This document shows, piece by piece, positions 1 to 8,198 of a stretch of DNA of 64,000 nucleotides; the first letter of the stretch is position 1; each line of letters opens with the position of its first letter. The position numbers and the translations under genes are program-made. The notes beneath the pieces are model-generated. The model searched no databases, was not told the origin of the DNA, and worked only from the letters and a program-made list of their open reading frames with translations. The DNA comes from Micromonospora kangleipakensis (GTDB lineage: Bacteria > Actinomycetota > Actinomycetes > Mycobacteriales > Micromonosporaceae), in assembly GCF_004217615.1 (NCBI RefSeq), contig NZ_SHLD01000001.1:2790001-2854000 (forward strand), read 5' to 3'.

Positions 1-362
1 GCGGATTCCTGCTCAAGGCCGGCGATCCCCGCGAGCTGCTCGCCGGGGTCCGGGCCGTGGCCGACGGCGGGGCGTACCTGTCACCCCGGGTGGCCCGGCG
101 GGTGATCGAGCTGACCGGCGGCCGGCTGGCCCGCGGGCCGTACGCCCGGGACCGGCTCGTCGGCCTGACCGAGCGCGAGCGGGAGGTACTGGCGCTGGTC
201 GGCGCCGGGCTGTCCAACGCCGAGATCGCCCGCCGCCTGCACCTGGTCGAGGGCACCGTGAAGAGCTACCTGACCAGCATCTTCACCCGGCTCGACGTCC
301 GTAACCGGGTGCAGGCGGCGATCCTCGCGTACGAGGCGGGGCTGGTCCCGCCGACCGGCTGA
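1..362 (+). CDS. NarL/FixJ-type response regulator, C-terminal part (5' end outside window)
   Basis: DNA-binding half of a two-component response regulator that activates or represses promoters after phosphorylation. The reading frame is open from base 3, so the receiver domain lies upstream of the window. What is visible is the end of the receiver domain (FLLKAGDPRELLAGVRAVADGGAYLSP, typical of the alpha5 region) followed by a LuxR-type helix-turn-helix: LTEREREVLALVGAGLSN, then EIARRL and VKSYLTSIFTRLDV, the usual recognition helices. The GTG at 57 lies inside the receiver domain and is not a real start. The gene is tail-to-tail with an ABC exporter, which in actinomycetes often belongs to the same stress-response unit, but the partner kinase is not in view. 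Confidence 0.9.
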   Translation, partial: GFLLKAGDPRELLAGVRAVADGGAYLSPRVARRVIELTGGRLARGPYARDRLVGLTEREREVLALVGAGLSNAEIARRLHLVEGTVKSYLTSIFTRLDVRNRVQAAILAYEAGLVPPTG

Positions 363-365
363 CCA

Positions 366-394
366 GCCCCGCCCCGTCCCCAGTCCGGCGGGGC
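366..394. terminator. Possible bidirectional terminator
   Basis: GCCCCGCC (366-373) pairs with GGCGGGGC (387-394) around a 13-base loop, between the converging response-regulator and ABC-permease genes. There is no T tract, as is common in high-GC actinobacteria. Confidence 0.45.
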
Positions 395-397
395 GGG

Positions 398-1219
398 TCA
401 GGCGTCGCGCCGCCGGAGCGCGGCCCGGCCGAGGGCCAGCGCGGCGACCGTCCAGCCGGCGAGCAGCAGCAGCCCCACTGCCGCCGGGTACGGGTCGCTG
501 TCTCCGGCCATGAAATGCGCGCCCGCGACGCCGGGGAAGGCGTCGGCGATCCGGGTGAGCACGGTGATCCGCGGCTCCTGGAGCGACAGCGGCACGATCA
601 TCAGCACGGCGAGGAGCACGGTGAGGGTGAGCACCGCGCCGCGCAGCGCCGCCGCCAGGCCCAGTGCCAGCACCGCGACCAGCGCCAGGTAGACCGCGGC
701 GGCCAGCACATCGCCCAGCGTCCCGGCCACCGGGACGCGGCCCCACCGGCCCAGCACCGGCCCGGCCACCAGCGCGCCGACGCCACCGAGCAGGAGGCCG
801 AACAGGAAGGTCACGACCGCCACCACGACCGCCTTGGCCAGCAGCATCCGGCCCCGCGACGGGGTGCAGCGCAGCGTGGTCCGGATGGTGCCGGTCGCGT
901 ACTCCGAGGTGATGGCGAGCAGTCCCAGGGCCAGGACGGCGTACTGGGTGAGGTCCAGGGAACCGATCACGACGCTGCCGACGGTGCCGACGCCCGGGTT
1001 GTTGGTCGGGTCGTCGTCGGTGTTGGCGTTGGCCGCGTAGATGGCGAGCTGCCCGGCGGTGGCCGCCATCACCAGCACGCCGGCCAGCAGCGTCCACCAG
1101 GTGGACCGGACCGACCAGAGCTTGGTCCACTCGGCGGCCACCGCGCCGGTGAACGGGCCGCCGGCCGGGGCGGGTCGGGACGTCGGTCGGGCGGGGGCGA
1201 CGGTGCGGAGGGTGGTCAT
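398..1219 (-). CDS. ABC-2 type transporter permease
   Basis: Integral membrane subunit of an ABC exporter, 273 residues. After a short Pro/Ala-rich cytoplasmic N-terminus there are six hydrophobic segments: one near WWTLLAGVLVMAATAGQL, then around VLALGLLAITSEYATG, VVVAVVTFLFGLLLGG, VYLALVAVLALGLAAAL, LTVLLAVLMIVPLSL and the C-terminal VGLLLLAGWTVAALALG. SEYATGTIRTTL is the conserved loop of the ABC-2 permease family. The start overlaps the stop of the upstream ATPase gene by four bases (ATGA), so the two are translationally coupled and almost certainly form one exporter. The substrate cannot be told from the sequence; relatives export antibiotics or lipids. Confidence 0.9.
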   Translation of the reverse strand: MTTLRTVAPARPTSRPAPAGGPFTGAVAAEWTKLWSVRSTWWTLLAGVLVMAATAGQLAIYAANANTDDDPTNNPGVGTVGSVVIGSLDLTQYAVLALGLLAITSEYATGTIRTTLRCTPSRGRMLLAKAVVVAVVTFLFGLLLGGVGALVAGPVLGRWGRVPVAGTLGDVLAAAVYLALVAVLALGLAAALRGAVLTLTVLLAVLMIVPLSLQEPRITVLTRIADAFPGVAGAHFMAGDSDPYPAAVGLLLLAGWTVAALALGRAALRRRDA

Positions 1220-2151
1220 CGGGCCTCGCTTCCGACGGTGCCGCCGGCGTACTCGACGCTGTCGGCGGTGAGTTCCATGAACGCCTGCTCCAGCGAGCCG
1301 GTCATCGGGGTCAGCTCGTGCATCCGGACCCCCAGCTCGTACGCCACATCGCCGACCCGGTCGGCGGCGGCGCCCGAGACGGTCAGGCCGTCGGCGCCGT
1401 GCGGGGTCACGGTGGCTCCCTCGGCCGTCAACCGCTCACCCAGCGCGGCCAGCGCCACCGGTTGCGGGCCGCGGACCAGGACCGAGGCGGCCGCGCTGGC
1501 GGCGATCAGCTCGGCGACCGGCGCGTCGGCGATCAGCCGGCCCCGGCCGATCACGATGAGCTGGTCGGCGGTCTGCTCCATCTCGCTCATCAGGTGACTG
1601 GAGACCAGGACGGTCCGCCCCTCGGCGGCCAGCGCGCGGGTCAGCCGCCGGATCCAGCGCACCCCGTCGGGGTCCAACCCGTTGACCGGTTCGTCGAAGA
1701 GCAGCACGGGCGGGTCCCCGAGCAGCGCGCCGGCGATGCCGAGCCGCTGCGCCATGCCGAGGGAGAGCGAGCGGCCCGGTTTGTCCGCGGCCCGTCCGTC
1801 GAGGCCGGCCAGGCCGAGCACCTCGTCGACCCGGCGCGGCGGGATGCCGTTGCTGCGCGCCATGGCCCGCAAGTGCGCCCGGCCGGACCGGGCCGGGTGG
1901 ATGCCGGTCGCGTCCAGCAGCGCCCCCACCTCGTGCAACGGGTGTCGCAGGGCCCGGTACGGCCGCCCGTCGACCAGGGCTTCGCCGGCGGTCGGTCGGT
2001 CCAGGCCGAGGACCATCCGCATGGTGGTGGACTTGCCCGCGCCGTTCGGGCCGAGGAAGCCGGTCACCCGTCCGGGCGCGATGTCGACGGTCAGGTCGTC
2101 GACCGCGGTCGTCCCGCCGAACCGTTTCGTCAACCCACGTAATGTGATCAT
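1216..2151 (-). CDS. ABC transporter ATP-binding protein
   Basis: Cytoplasmic ATPase of the exporter formed with the adjacent ABC-2 permease, 311 residues. Walker A is GPNGAGKST (34-42), the signature is SLGMAQR (130-136) and Walker B is VLLFDEP (149-155) followed by the D-loop and a switch histidine in VSSHLMSEME. The last ~90 residues form the C-terminal extension typical of drug- and bacitracin-type exporters (DrrA/BcrA group). Starting at the ATG there is no ribosome-binding site; instead TACCGT lies exactly six bases upstream (2158-2163 on the minus strand), which suggests a leaderless transcript. The permease follows with an ATGA overlap. Confidence 0.92.
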   Translation of the reverse strand: MITLRGLTKRFGGTTAVDDLTVDIAPGRVTGFLGPNGAGKSTTMRMVLGLDRPTAGEALVDGRPYRALRHPLHEVGALLDATGIHPARSGRAHLRAMARSNGIPPRRVDEVLGLAGLDGRAADKPGRSLSLGMAQRLGIAGALLGDPPVLLFDEPVNGLDPDGVRWIRRLTRALAAEGRTVLVSSHLMSEMEQTADQLIVIGRGRLIADAPVAELIAASAAASVLVRGPQPVALAALGERLTAEGATVTPHGADGLTVSGAAADRVGDVAYELGVRMHELTPMTGSLEQAFMELTADSVEYAGGTVGSEAR

Positions 2152-2258
2152 GCGCCGACGGTACGAACCGGACCGGGCGCCGCACCGCTGCCGATCGCCG
2201 CCGACCGACCCCCACTTTCGTCAGGACCGGCGAGCGCCCCGCCGCAGCGGCGGAGCGG

Positions 2259-3422
2259 TCAGGCGCGGCGGACGACGAACGCGTCCGGCATCCGGAAGGT
2301 CAGGTTGTCCGGGCACCACGGCGGGCGGACCACGGTCACCCCGTCGAGCAGCGGGGCCGCCTCGGCGACCACCACCGCCGCCTCCATCCGGGCCAGTTGG
2401 GCCCCCACGCAGCGGTGCGCGCCCGCCCCGAAGGCCAGGTGCCGGCGGGAACCGGGCTGTCCCGGCCGGAACTCGGCCGGGGCGGCGACCACCTCGGGGT
2501 CCCGGCCGGCCCGGGCCAGCCACGCCACGATGCTGGTGCCCGCCGGCACCGCCGTCCCGCCCAGCTCGGTGTCCACCGTGGCCACCCGCCGCCAGGTGAC
2601 GATCGGCGGCTCCAGCCGCAGCCCCTCCTCGACCACGTCGGCGACGGCGACCTCGCCGGCACGCAGCCCCGCGCGTACCTCCGGTTCGCCGGTCAGCCGG
2701 TGCAGCAGCAGGGTGAGGAACTGCGAGGTGGTCTCCTGGCCGGCGACCAGCAGGAAGAACAGCGCGCCCACCACCACGTCGGGGGAGTGCCCGGCAGCCC
2801 GCAGCCGGGCGGCGAGCCCTCCGCCGGTGGCGGCGAACGCGCGCAGCATGGTGTGGAACCTTCCGACCTCGGTGGCCAGCGCCCGCTGCCGCTCGGCGTC
2901 CAGCGGCGCCCAGAACAGCTCCAGCGCGGCCCGGGCGAACTCCTTGACCGCGCCGACCGGGGCGTCCGGCAGCTCCACGAGCCGGGCGAGCACCAGCAGC
3001 GGCAGGTCGGCGGCGAGTTCGGCGTACAGGTCGACCGCCTGGCCCGCCTCGAGGGCGGCGGCGAGCCGGTCCACCCGCTCCCGGACCAGCGCCGTCAGCC
3101 AGGGCTGCTGCGCCGCCACCCGGGTGGGGTGCAGCGCGTCGGCGACGATGCCGCGGATCTGCGGGTGGCTGGCGCCGGAGTTGTTGGCCAGCGTCGGCGG
3201 CAGCCGGAACCGGTGTCCGGCGAGCACCCGCAGCGCGGCCACCGGCATCGGGGTCACCGCGTCGAGGGCGTTGTCCGGCCGGAACGTGACGGGGTCGGTG
3301 AGCACCCGCCGGACCAGGGCGTGCCGGGTGACCACCAGGTGACCGACGCCGACGTGGTCGACCACGGTCGCCACGTCCGGCCACCGCCCGTCGACGGACT
3401 CCCCCCAGCCCCGGAACAGCAC
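2259..3422 (-). CDS. Cytochrome P450
   Basis: Heme monooxygenase, 387 residues, a normal length for soluble bacterial class I P450s, which take electrons from ferredoxin. The heme-ligand loop FGAGAHRCVG is at 331-340 with Cys338, the oxygen-activating I-helix motif AGQETT is at 227-232, and the K-helix ExxR is E266-G-L-R269. The substrate is unknown. The GTG start is preceded by TAACGT-N6 (TAACGT overlaps the stop codon of the methyltransferase upstream), consistent with its own leaderless promoter; the two genes are otherwise only nine bases apart and could also be cotranscribed. No ferredoxin or ferredoxin reductase gene is adjacent, so redox partners must come from elsewhere. Confidence 0.93.
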   Translation of the reverse strand: MLFRGWGESVDGRWPDVATVVDHVGVGHLVVTRHALVRRVLTDPVTFRPDNALDAVTPMPVAALRVLAGHRFRLPPTLANNSGASHPQIRGIVADALHPTRVAAQQPWLTALVRERVDRLAAALEAGQAVDLYAELAADLPLLVLARLVELPDAPVGAVKEFARAALELFWAPLDAERQRALATEVGRFHTMLRAFAATGGGLAARLRAAGHSPDVVVGALFFLLVAGQETTSQFLTLLLHRLTGEPEVRAGLRAGEVAVADVVEEGLRLEPPIVTWRRVATVDTELGGTAVPAGTSIVAWLARAGRDPEVVAAPAEFRPGQPGSRRHLAFGAGAHRCVGAQLARMEAAVVVAEAAPLLDGVTVVRPPWCPDNLTFRMPDAFVVRRA

Positions 3423-3431
3423 GCCGCCACG

Positions 3432-4100
3432 TTAGCGGGCGGCTCCCGGCGGCGCGGGGTCCAGCTCCCACACGGTGGTGTGCTTCACCCGTACGCTCTC
3501 CAGCGCCTCCGGCACCGGCACGTCGTACGCGGCCAGCTCGTGGAAGCGCTCGCGGGGCAGGAACGCCCGCCCGGGGTCGCCGACCAGCACCCGGGCCCCG
3601 GACCGGGCGGCCCGGAGCAGGAAGCGCAGCATCCGCCGGGCCATCGCCTCGCTGTAGAAGACGTCGCCGGCGAGGACCACCTCGGCACCCCCGGCGTCGC
3701 CGTCGAGAATGTCGCCGAACTCGGCGTCGATGCGTACCCCGTTGGCCTCGGCGTTGAGCGCGACGGCCGCGACGGCCCGCTCGTCGACCTCGACGGCGCG
3801 GACGGCCGCCGCGCCGGCGCGGGCGGCGGCGATGGCGACCAGGCCGGAGCCGGCGGCGAGGTCGAGCACCCGGCGGCCGGCGACGAGCTCGGGATGGTCG
3901 GTGACGTAGCGGGCCAGTCCCTGGCCGCCGGCCCAGGCGAAGGCCCAGAACGGTGGCGGCTGGGCGCTGCGGAACTCGCCCTCGGTCAGCTCCCACAGGC
4001 CGATCGGCTCGTCGGCCTGGTGCAGCCGCACCTCGGGAACGAACGGGACCGGCGCGAGCCGGGCGTGCAGCCGGACGAAGGCCGCGGACAGGTCGGACAC
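3432..4100 (-). CDS. Class I SAM-dependent methyltransferase (ETFB/nicotinamide N-methyltransferase-like)
   Basis: Soluble 222-residue methyltransferase. SAM-binding motif I is VLDLAAGSGLVAIAAARAG, motif II ends in the acidic residue of VRAVEVDERA, and motif IV/V region is GDVFYSEAMARRML, a pattern seen in the small lysine methyltransferases related to ETFBKMT and to L11-type enzymes. Substrate is inferred only at this family level. The chosen GTG start has CAGAAT six bases upstream and no ribosome-binding site, which fits a leaderless transcript. A P450 gene follows nine bases downstream on the same strand, so the two may act in one oxidative tailoring or lipid pathway, though nothing in the sequence proves that. 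Confidence 0.8.
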   Translation of the reverse strand: MSDLSAAFVRLHARLAPVPFVPEVRLHQADEPIGLWELTEGEFRSAQPPPFWAFAWAGGQGLARYVTDHPELVAGRRVLDLAAGSGLVAIAAARAGAAAVRAVEVDERAVAAVALNAEANGVRIDAEFGDILDGDAGGAEVVLAGDVFYSEAMARRMLRFLLRAARSGARVLVGDPGRAFLPRERFHELAAYDVPVPEALESVRVKHTTVWELDPAPPGAAR

Positions 4101-4279
4101 CCCGTGATTCTGCGCCGGCAGGGATCCCGGGCGTGTCGCGGGGCGGGCGTGACCGGTTCACCACTGTCCGTGGAATCGACCCCCGCGCTTGCCGATCGGT
4201 GCGAACACGCCCGTCTGTCGGCTTGCCCCGCCCGCTCATAGCGTTGCCAGTTGGACGCGACCGACGGGAGGACGAGGCG

Positions 4280-5140
4280 GTGGTGAGCGTGTGGCGGAAC
4301 GCGCTGCGGATCGGGATGGTGCTGGCCTGTCTGTCGGGGGCGGGCCTGGGTGCGGCCGCGCCGGCGCGGGCGGCGGCCGGCTTCGCCACCGAGCTGAGCG
4401 GGCTGCCGGACGAGTTCACCGCCGGCAACGGGGTGGAGACCGTCGCCGCGGTGGTCTCCCGCTCCGACGGCGGCGGCTGCGTCAAGGTGCGCTGGTCGAT
4501 GGTGCTCGGCGTGCAGGGCCTGCGGTTGGACCAGGTGAAGATGGACCGGGTGGAGGACAGCGGCTCCTTCCCGCTGGAGATCCGGACCGAGGGGGACGTG
4601 GCCCGGCTGACCGACCGTCAGCTGGACCCGGGGATCCTCTGCCCCGGGCGGACGGTCACCGCTCGCTACCGGGTGGCCTTCGCCGAGGACGTCAGCCGGG
4701 GGCGGGTGAGCTTCGCCGCCGAGGCGTACGACGAGAACCTGCGTCTGCTGGCCCGGCAGACGGCGACGCGGCAGGTGGTCGGGGAGGAGGCCGTGGCGAC
4801 GCCGAGCGCGACGGCGCCGGAGCCGACGGAGAGCTCCGCCGCGCCGAGCGACCCGGCCGCCTCGGCGCCGGTGTCGGACGATCCCGGCGCGGACGCGACG
4901 CCGAGCGAGGAGGCGGTGGCCGAGCTGCCGCCGCCGGGTGCGGCGGGCCGGCCGGTGGCGCAGCCCGGTGGTTTCGGGGTCGTGCAGGGCGCCTTCCTCC
5001 TTGGCGGCCTGCTCCTCTTCCTCGGCGCGGGCCTGCTGTTGCGGCTGCGGCACCTGCTGCGCCCGGCCGGGGACGCGGCGGCCGGGGACGACCCGGGCCG
5101 GGCCTTCGAGCGTCGGGCGCCGCGGGGGCGGTGGCGGTAG
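4280..5140 (+). CDS. Secreted, C-terminally membrane-anchored protein of unknown function
   Basis: Not recognised as a named family. The GTG at 4280 is chosen because GGGAGGA (4266-4272) sits seven bases before it; a longer upstream extension would remove the signal peptide from the N-terminus. The 286-residue product has a signal peptide ending near APARA-AAG, an Ig/beta-sandwich-like exported domain of about 165 residues with two cysteines (GGGCVKVRW and ILCPGRTV) that could form a disulfide, a Ser/Thr/Pro/Ala-rich wall-spanning stretch, and a final transmembrane helix (FLLGGLLLFLGAGLLLRL) followed by a basic tail. This is the layout of surface-displayed actinobacterial proteins anchored in the membrane. 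No neighbour suggests a function. Confidence 0.75.
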   Translation: MVSVWRNALRIGMVLACLSGAGLGAAAPARAAAGFATELSGLPDEFTAGNGVETVAAVVSRSDGGGCVKVRWSMVLGVQGLRLDQVKMDRVEDSGSFPLEIRTEGDVARLTDRQLDPGILCPGRTVTARYRVAFAEDVSRGRVSFAAEAYDENLRLLARQTATRQVVGEEAVATPSATAPEPTESSAAPSDPAASAPVSDDPGADATPSEEAVAELPPPGAAGRPVAQPGGFGVVQGAFLLGGLLLFLGAGLLLRLRHLLRPAGDAAAGDDPGRAFERRAPRGRWR

Positions 5141-5161
5141 CGGGCCGCTGATCGGGGGTGG

Positions 5162-5194
5162 CCGGGGCCGGGAGGGAGATCCTCCCGGCCCCGG
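5162..5194 (+). terminator. Intrinsic terminator hairpin
   Basis: A perfect 14-bp stem, CCGGGGCCGGGAGG (5162-5175) with CCTCCCGGCCCCGG (5181-5194), loop GAGAT, lies just after the anchored surface protein gene. Confidence 0.7.
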
Positions 5195-5215
5195 TGCGTC
5201 TCTGCGCCGAGTTGG

Positions 5216-5240
5216 TTTACAAAATACTGCCTCTTGTAAA
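5216..5240. promoter_or_regulatory. Inverted repeat upstream of alkB, probable TetR operator
   Basis: TTTACAA (5216-5222) and TTGTAAA (5234-5240) form a perfect 7-bp inverted repeat with an 11-base spacer in an AT-rich island about 55 bases before the alkane hydroxylase start. Such sites upstream of actinobacterial alkB genes are bound by TetR-family regulators (AlkX-type). A TetR remnant lies just behind this alkB, so the cognate regulator may be lost or encoded elsewhere. Confidence 0.55.
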
Positions 5241-5294
5241 ACGGCATGACGGCTGCCACAGTCTGGGGAGGAGTCAAGAGATCGGAGGCTGACG

Positions 5295-6488
5295 ATGAGC
5301 ACCGGCACCGACGCGACGCCCCTCGCCTGGCGCGACACCCGAAAGCCGCTCTGGCCGCTCGCCCTGCTCGTCCCGGTGCTGCCCTTCGTCGGCTGGCTGG
5401 GCTGGCACTCCACCGGCGGCGCCTGGGCCTGGTGGCTGACCCCCCTCGTCGTCTTCGGGCTGATCCCGGTGATCGACCTGCTGATCGGCGACGACCGGCG
5501 CAACCCGCCCGACGAGGCGGTGCCCCGCCTGCAGGCCGACGGCTACTACCGCTCGCTCACCTACCTCTACCTGCCCGCCCAGTACGCCGCCCTGGTCCTC
5601 TGCTGTGCGGTCTGGGCCCGGGGCGGGCTCTCCTGGCTGGGCGCCGCCGGCCTGGTCGCCACCGTCGGCGTGGTCAACGGCATCGCCATCAACACCGCCC
5701 ACGAGCTGGGCCACAAGCGCGAGTCGGCGGAGCGCTGGCTCTCCAAGGTCGCCCTCGCGCCGACCGGGTACGGGCACTTCTACGTCGAGCACAACCGCGG
5801 CCACCACACCCGGGTCGCCACCCCGGAGGATCCGGCCAGCTCACGGCTGGGGGAGAGCTTTTGGGCGTTCTGGCCGCGCACGGTCCGGGGCAGCCTGCGC
5901 TCGGCCTGGCGGCTGGAGACGAGCCGGTTCCGCATCCGTGGTCGCAGCCCCTGGACGTGGCGCAACGACATCCTCAACGCCTGGGCGATGACCCTGGTCC
6001 TCTACGCGGTGCTGATGCTCGCCTTCGGCCCCGGGGTGCTGCTCTTCCTGCTGCCCCAGGCCGTGGTCGGCTTCTCGCTGCTGGAGGTGGTGAACTACCT
6101 GGAGCACTACGGGCTGGCCCGGCAGCGCACCGTGGCCGGCCGGTACGAGAAGGTCGACCCCCGGCACAGCTGGAACAGCGACCGGACGGTCACCAACGTC
6201 TTCCTCTTCCAGCTCCAGCGACACAGCGACCACCACGCCAACCCGCTGCGCCGCTACCAGACGCTGCGCAGCTTCGACTCCTCGCCGCAGTTGCCGGCCG
6301 GCTACGCCACCATGGTGGTGGCCGCGCTGGTGCCGCCGGTCTGGCGGCGGGTGATGGACCACCGGGTGCTCGCCCACTACGGCGGCGACCTCGGGTCGGC
6401 CAACGTCCACCCGCCGGCCCTGCGCCGGCTGCGGGAGCGCCAGCGCGGTCGCCCCGCGGCCCCCGCCCCCGAGTCGTACGCCGGCTGA
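5295..6488 (+). CDS. alkB: AlkB-family alkane 1-monooxygenase / membrane fatty acid hydroxylase
   Basis: Membrane di-iron enzyme that hydroxylates the terminal methyl group of alkanes or alkyl chains using rubredoxin-delivered electrons; 397 residues, full length for AlkB. The histidine boxes are intact: HELGH (136-140), EHNRGHH (165-171) and LQRHSDHH (307-314), plus the AlkB-specific NYLEHYG (267-273), which separates it from ordinary desaturases. Hydrophobic helices flank the boxes. The ATG follows GGAGG at about eight bases. No rubredoxin or rubredoxin reductase gene is adjacent, unlike most alkB operons, so redox partners must be encoded elsewhere. A 25-bp inverted repeat upstream is the likely operator. 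The 3' end meets a TetR remnant on the other strand. Confidence 0.88.
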   Translation: MSTGTDATPLAWRDTRKPLWPLALLVPVLPFVGWLGWHSTGGAWAWWLTPLVVFGLIPVIDLLIGDDRRNPPDEAVPRLQADGYYRSLTYLYLPAQYAALVLCCAVWARGGLSWLGAAGLVATVGVVNGIAINTAHELGHKRESAERWLSKVALAPTGYGHFYVEHNRGHHTRVATPEDPASSRLGESFWAFWPRTVRGSLRSAWRLETSRFRIRGRSPWTWRNDILNAWAMTLVLYAVLMLAFGPGVLLFLLPQAVVGFSLLEVVNYLEHYGLARQRTVAGRYEKVDPRHSWNSDRTVTNVFLFQLQRHSDHHANPLRRYQTLRSFDSSPQLPAGYATMVVAALVPPVWRRVMDHRVLAHYGGDLGSANVHPPALRRLRERQRGRPAAPAPESYAG

Positions 6489-6636
6489 CCGCCCGCTCGT
6501 GCACCGCGAGCTGCACCGCCAGGCCGTCCATCACCGCGTTGATCCGCCACGCGGCGCCGGCCGGGTCCGCGCAGTCGAAGGTGCCGGCGGCCACCCCGTC
6601 GGAGATCACCTGGGCCAGGTCCTGCCGCCAGCGACC
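6484..6636 (-). pseudogene. Remnant of a TetR-family regulator (C-terminal end only)
   Basis: On the minus strand about 50 codons read WRQDLAQVISDGVAAGTF and then AAWRINAVMDGLAVQLAVHE, a pattern typical of the last helices of BetI/TetR_C_6-type regulators (dimerisation and ligand-binding domain). The frame is open but upstream of it there is no helix-turn-helix; the sequence instead runs into the tRNA-Gly promoter region. The end overlaps the alkB stop. I infer that a convergent TetR gene lost its 5' two thirds, possibly by recombination next to the tRNA genes. A chance similarity cannot be excluded because the piece is short. Confidence 0.5.
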
Positions 6637-6810
6637 CGGCCCTCGGACCTCCCACCCAGGCTTCTGGGAAGCTTCAGGAGGGGTGGGCCAGGTCCCGGTG
6701 ACGCCGGCCGTCGCCCCCGCGCCGGACGCGCCGGGGGACCCCCCGATTTGGCAACCGTTCCCGGCCTCGGCTAAAGTTCTCATCCGTCACCCGGAAACAA
6801 CCGGGGGCAC

Positions 6811-6883
6811 GCGGACGTAGCGCAGCTGGTAGCGCATCACCTTGCCAAGGTGAGGGTCGCGGGTTCGAATCCCGTCGTCCGCT
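6811..6883 (+). tRNA. tRNA-Gly (GCC)
   Basis: Acceptor arm GCGGACG (6811-6817) pairs with CGTCCGC (6876-6882), discriminator T. The anticodon arm CACCT-TGCCAAG-GTG region shows anticodon GCC, and GGTTCGAATCCC is a canonical T arm. No encoded CCA. An identical copy lies at 10030-10102. Confidence 0.95.
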
Positions 6884-6917
6884 CGGAGCTGCCGCCACGC
6901 ATGTCGGGGGCAACCTC

Positions 6918-6988
6918 GGTGGAGTGGCCGAGAGGCGAGGCAACGGCCTGCAAAGCCGTGTACACGGGTTCAAATCCCGTCTCCACCT
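6918..6988 (+). tRNA. tRNA-Cys (GCA)
   Basis: Acceptor GGTGGAG (6918-6924) pairs with CTCCACC (6981-6987), discriminator T. Anticodon arm ACGGC-CTGCAAA-GCCGT gives anticodon GCA; T arm CGGGTTCAAATCCCG is intact. CCA is not encoded. Only this tRNA of the array is absent from the second array at 10 kb. Confidence 0.95.
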
Positions 6989-7001
6989 CGGCAGTTGACG
7001 A

Positions 7002-7076
7002 GGGCGATTGGCGCAGTGGGAGCGCGCTTCCTTGACACGGAAGAGGTCACTGGTTCAAACCCAGTATCGCCCACCA
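7002..7076 (+). tRNA. tRNA-Val (GAC), CCA encoded
   Basis: Acceptor GGGCGAT (7002-7008) pairs with ATCGCCC (7066-7072); anticodon arm CTTCC-TTGACAC-GGAAG gives GAC; T arm CTGGTTCAAACCCAG. A genomic CCA follows the discriminator A. An identical copy is at 10164-10238. Confidence 0.95.
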
Positions 7077-7089
7077 GTTGGATGAGCAG

Positions 7090-7122
7090 AAGGCTCGTCA
7101 CCGGACATCGGTGACGAGCCTT
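7090..7122 (+). terminator. Terminator of the tRNA array
   Basis: AAGGCTCGTCACCG (7090-7103) and CGGTGACGAGCCTT (7109-7122) form a perfect 14-bp stem with a 5-base loop, followed by CCTGTTT. It lies directly after tRNA-Val and also before the stop of the converging ArsR-like gene, so it may serve both. Confidence 0.85.
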
Positions 7123-7147
7123 CCTGTTTCTCCCGGTGCCGGCCCGC

Positions 7148-8128
7148 TCACCCCGGCGCGGTCAGCAGCGCCTCCGCGACGGGGGTCCGGCTGCTCAGCA
7201 GCGACCGGCCCGCCCGGTGCGTCACCACCAGGCCCGCGGCGCGCAGCGTGGCCAGGTGCTGGGACACGCCCGCGGGGGACATGCCCGTCCGCCGGGCCAG
7301 CTCGGTGGTCGACCGCGGCGCGTCCAGCTCGGCGAGCAACCGGGCCCGGCCCCGGCCGAGCACGGCCCCCAGCGCGTCCGGCGCCGCCGGCGGACACTCC
7401 CACAGCGAGCCGAGGCCCCGGGCGGGGTACGCCAGCTGCGACACGTCCCCCGCCGCGATGCTGAGCACGGACGGCCAGACGAAGACCGAGGGGACCAGGA
7501 CCAGCCCGCTGCCGTCCGGCACGTCCGGGGCGGCGCAGTGCCGCTGGCTGATCAGCAGGGCGTCGCCCTCCCAGCGGACCCGCTCGTGCAGGTCGTTCAG
7601 CAGCCCGGCGGCGCCCTCCTCGGCCAGCCGGCGGGCCCGCCGGAACACCTCCGCGTCGAGCAGCGCCCGGATCCGGGGCCACTCGGCGGCCAGGGCCAGC
7701 CGCCAGTACGCCGCGATCTCCTCGGCGAGCCGGCGCAGCCCGTCCGCCGGGTCGGCGTACAGGGCGGCCAGCGCCGGCGGCCGGGCACCGGGGTAGAGGT
7801 CGAGCTGGGCGCGGACCGTGCCGGGCGGGGTGGCGCGCAGCGCGGAGAGCTCCTGCCCCAGGTCGGGGGTGAGACCGGCCGGCGGCGGGGTGAGGAAGTC
7901 GGCCAGGTAACCCGGCGCGGGCGGCACCAGCTGCCAGAGCAGCCCGCCGTCGGGGCCGGCCAGCCCGGCCTCGGCCAGGCGCGGCCGGACCCGGTTCACC
8001 CAGGGCAGGTGGACCGCGTGGTCGCCCGGGTCGCGCAGCACCCGCACGCTGGCGACGACCTCCCAGAGGCAGGAGAGGGCGAAGCGGACCCGGGCGACCG
8101 CATCCGCGGAGAGGCCGATCGCGACCAC
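7148..8128 (-). CDS. ArsR-family winged-helix regulator with DUF5937-type N-terminal domain
   Basis: Transcription regulator of 326 residues. Residues from about 1 to 235 match the DUF5937-type domain that precedes the DNA-binding part in many actinobacterial ArsR-like proteins (ending in LSIAAGDVSQLAYPARG, LGSLW). The C-terminal ~75 residues are a winged helix: ARLLAELDAPRSTTELARRT, GMSPAGVSQHLATLRAAGLV, then the wing THRAGRSLLSSRT. The recognition helix is the SPAGVSQHLATL segment. No metal-binding cysteine motif is visible, so it is not a metal sensor by sequence. It is divergent from a PEP-mutase-family gene across 70 bases that hold a perfect palindrome, so it probably regulates itself and that neighbour. 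Confidence 0.85.
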   Translation of the reverse strand: MVAIGLSADAVARVRFALSCLWEVVASVRVLRDPGDHAVHLPWVNRVRPRLAEAGLAGPDGGLLWQLVPPAPGYLADFLTPPPAGLTPDLGQELSALRATPPGTVRAQLDLYPGARPPALAALYADPADGLRRLAEEIAAYWRLALAAEWPRIRALLDAEVFRRARRLAEEGAAGLLNDLHERVRWEGDALLISQRHCAAPDVPDGSGLVLVPSVFVWPSVLSIAAGDVSQLAYPARGLGSLWECPPAAPDALGAVLGRGRARLLAELDAPRSTTELARRTGMSPAGVSQHLATLRAAGLVVTHRAGRSLLSSRTPVAEALLTAPG

Positions 8129-8141
8129 GGTGTCCTCCGTC

Positions 8142-8161
8142 GTTTCAGCTGGGACTGAAAC
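8142..8161. promoter_or_regulatory. Palindromic operator in the ArsR-like/PEP-mutase divergent promoter
   Basis: GTTTCAG (8142-8148) and CTGAAAC (8155-8161) form a perfect 7-bp inverted repeat with a 6-base spacer, centred between the two start codons at 8128 and 8199. Position and symmetry fit a dimeric winged-helix regulator. Confidence 0.65.
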
Positions 8162-8198
8162 ATTACGGCCGGCGGCGGCGCGGGCCCAGACTGGGCGG

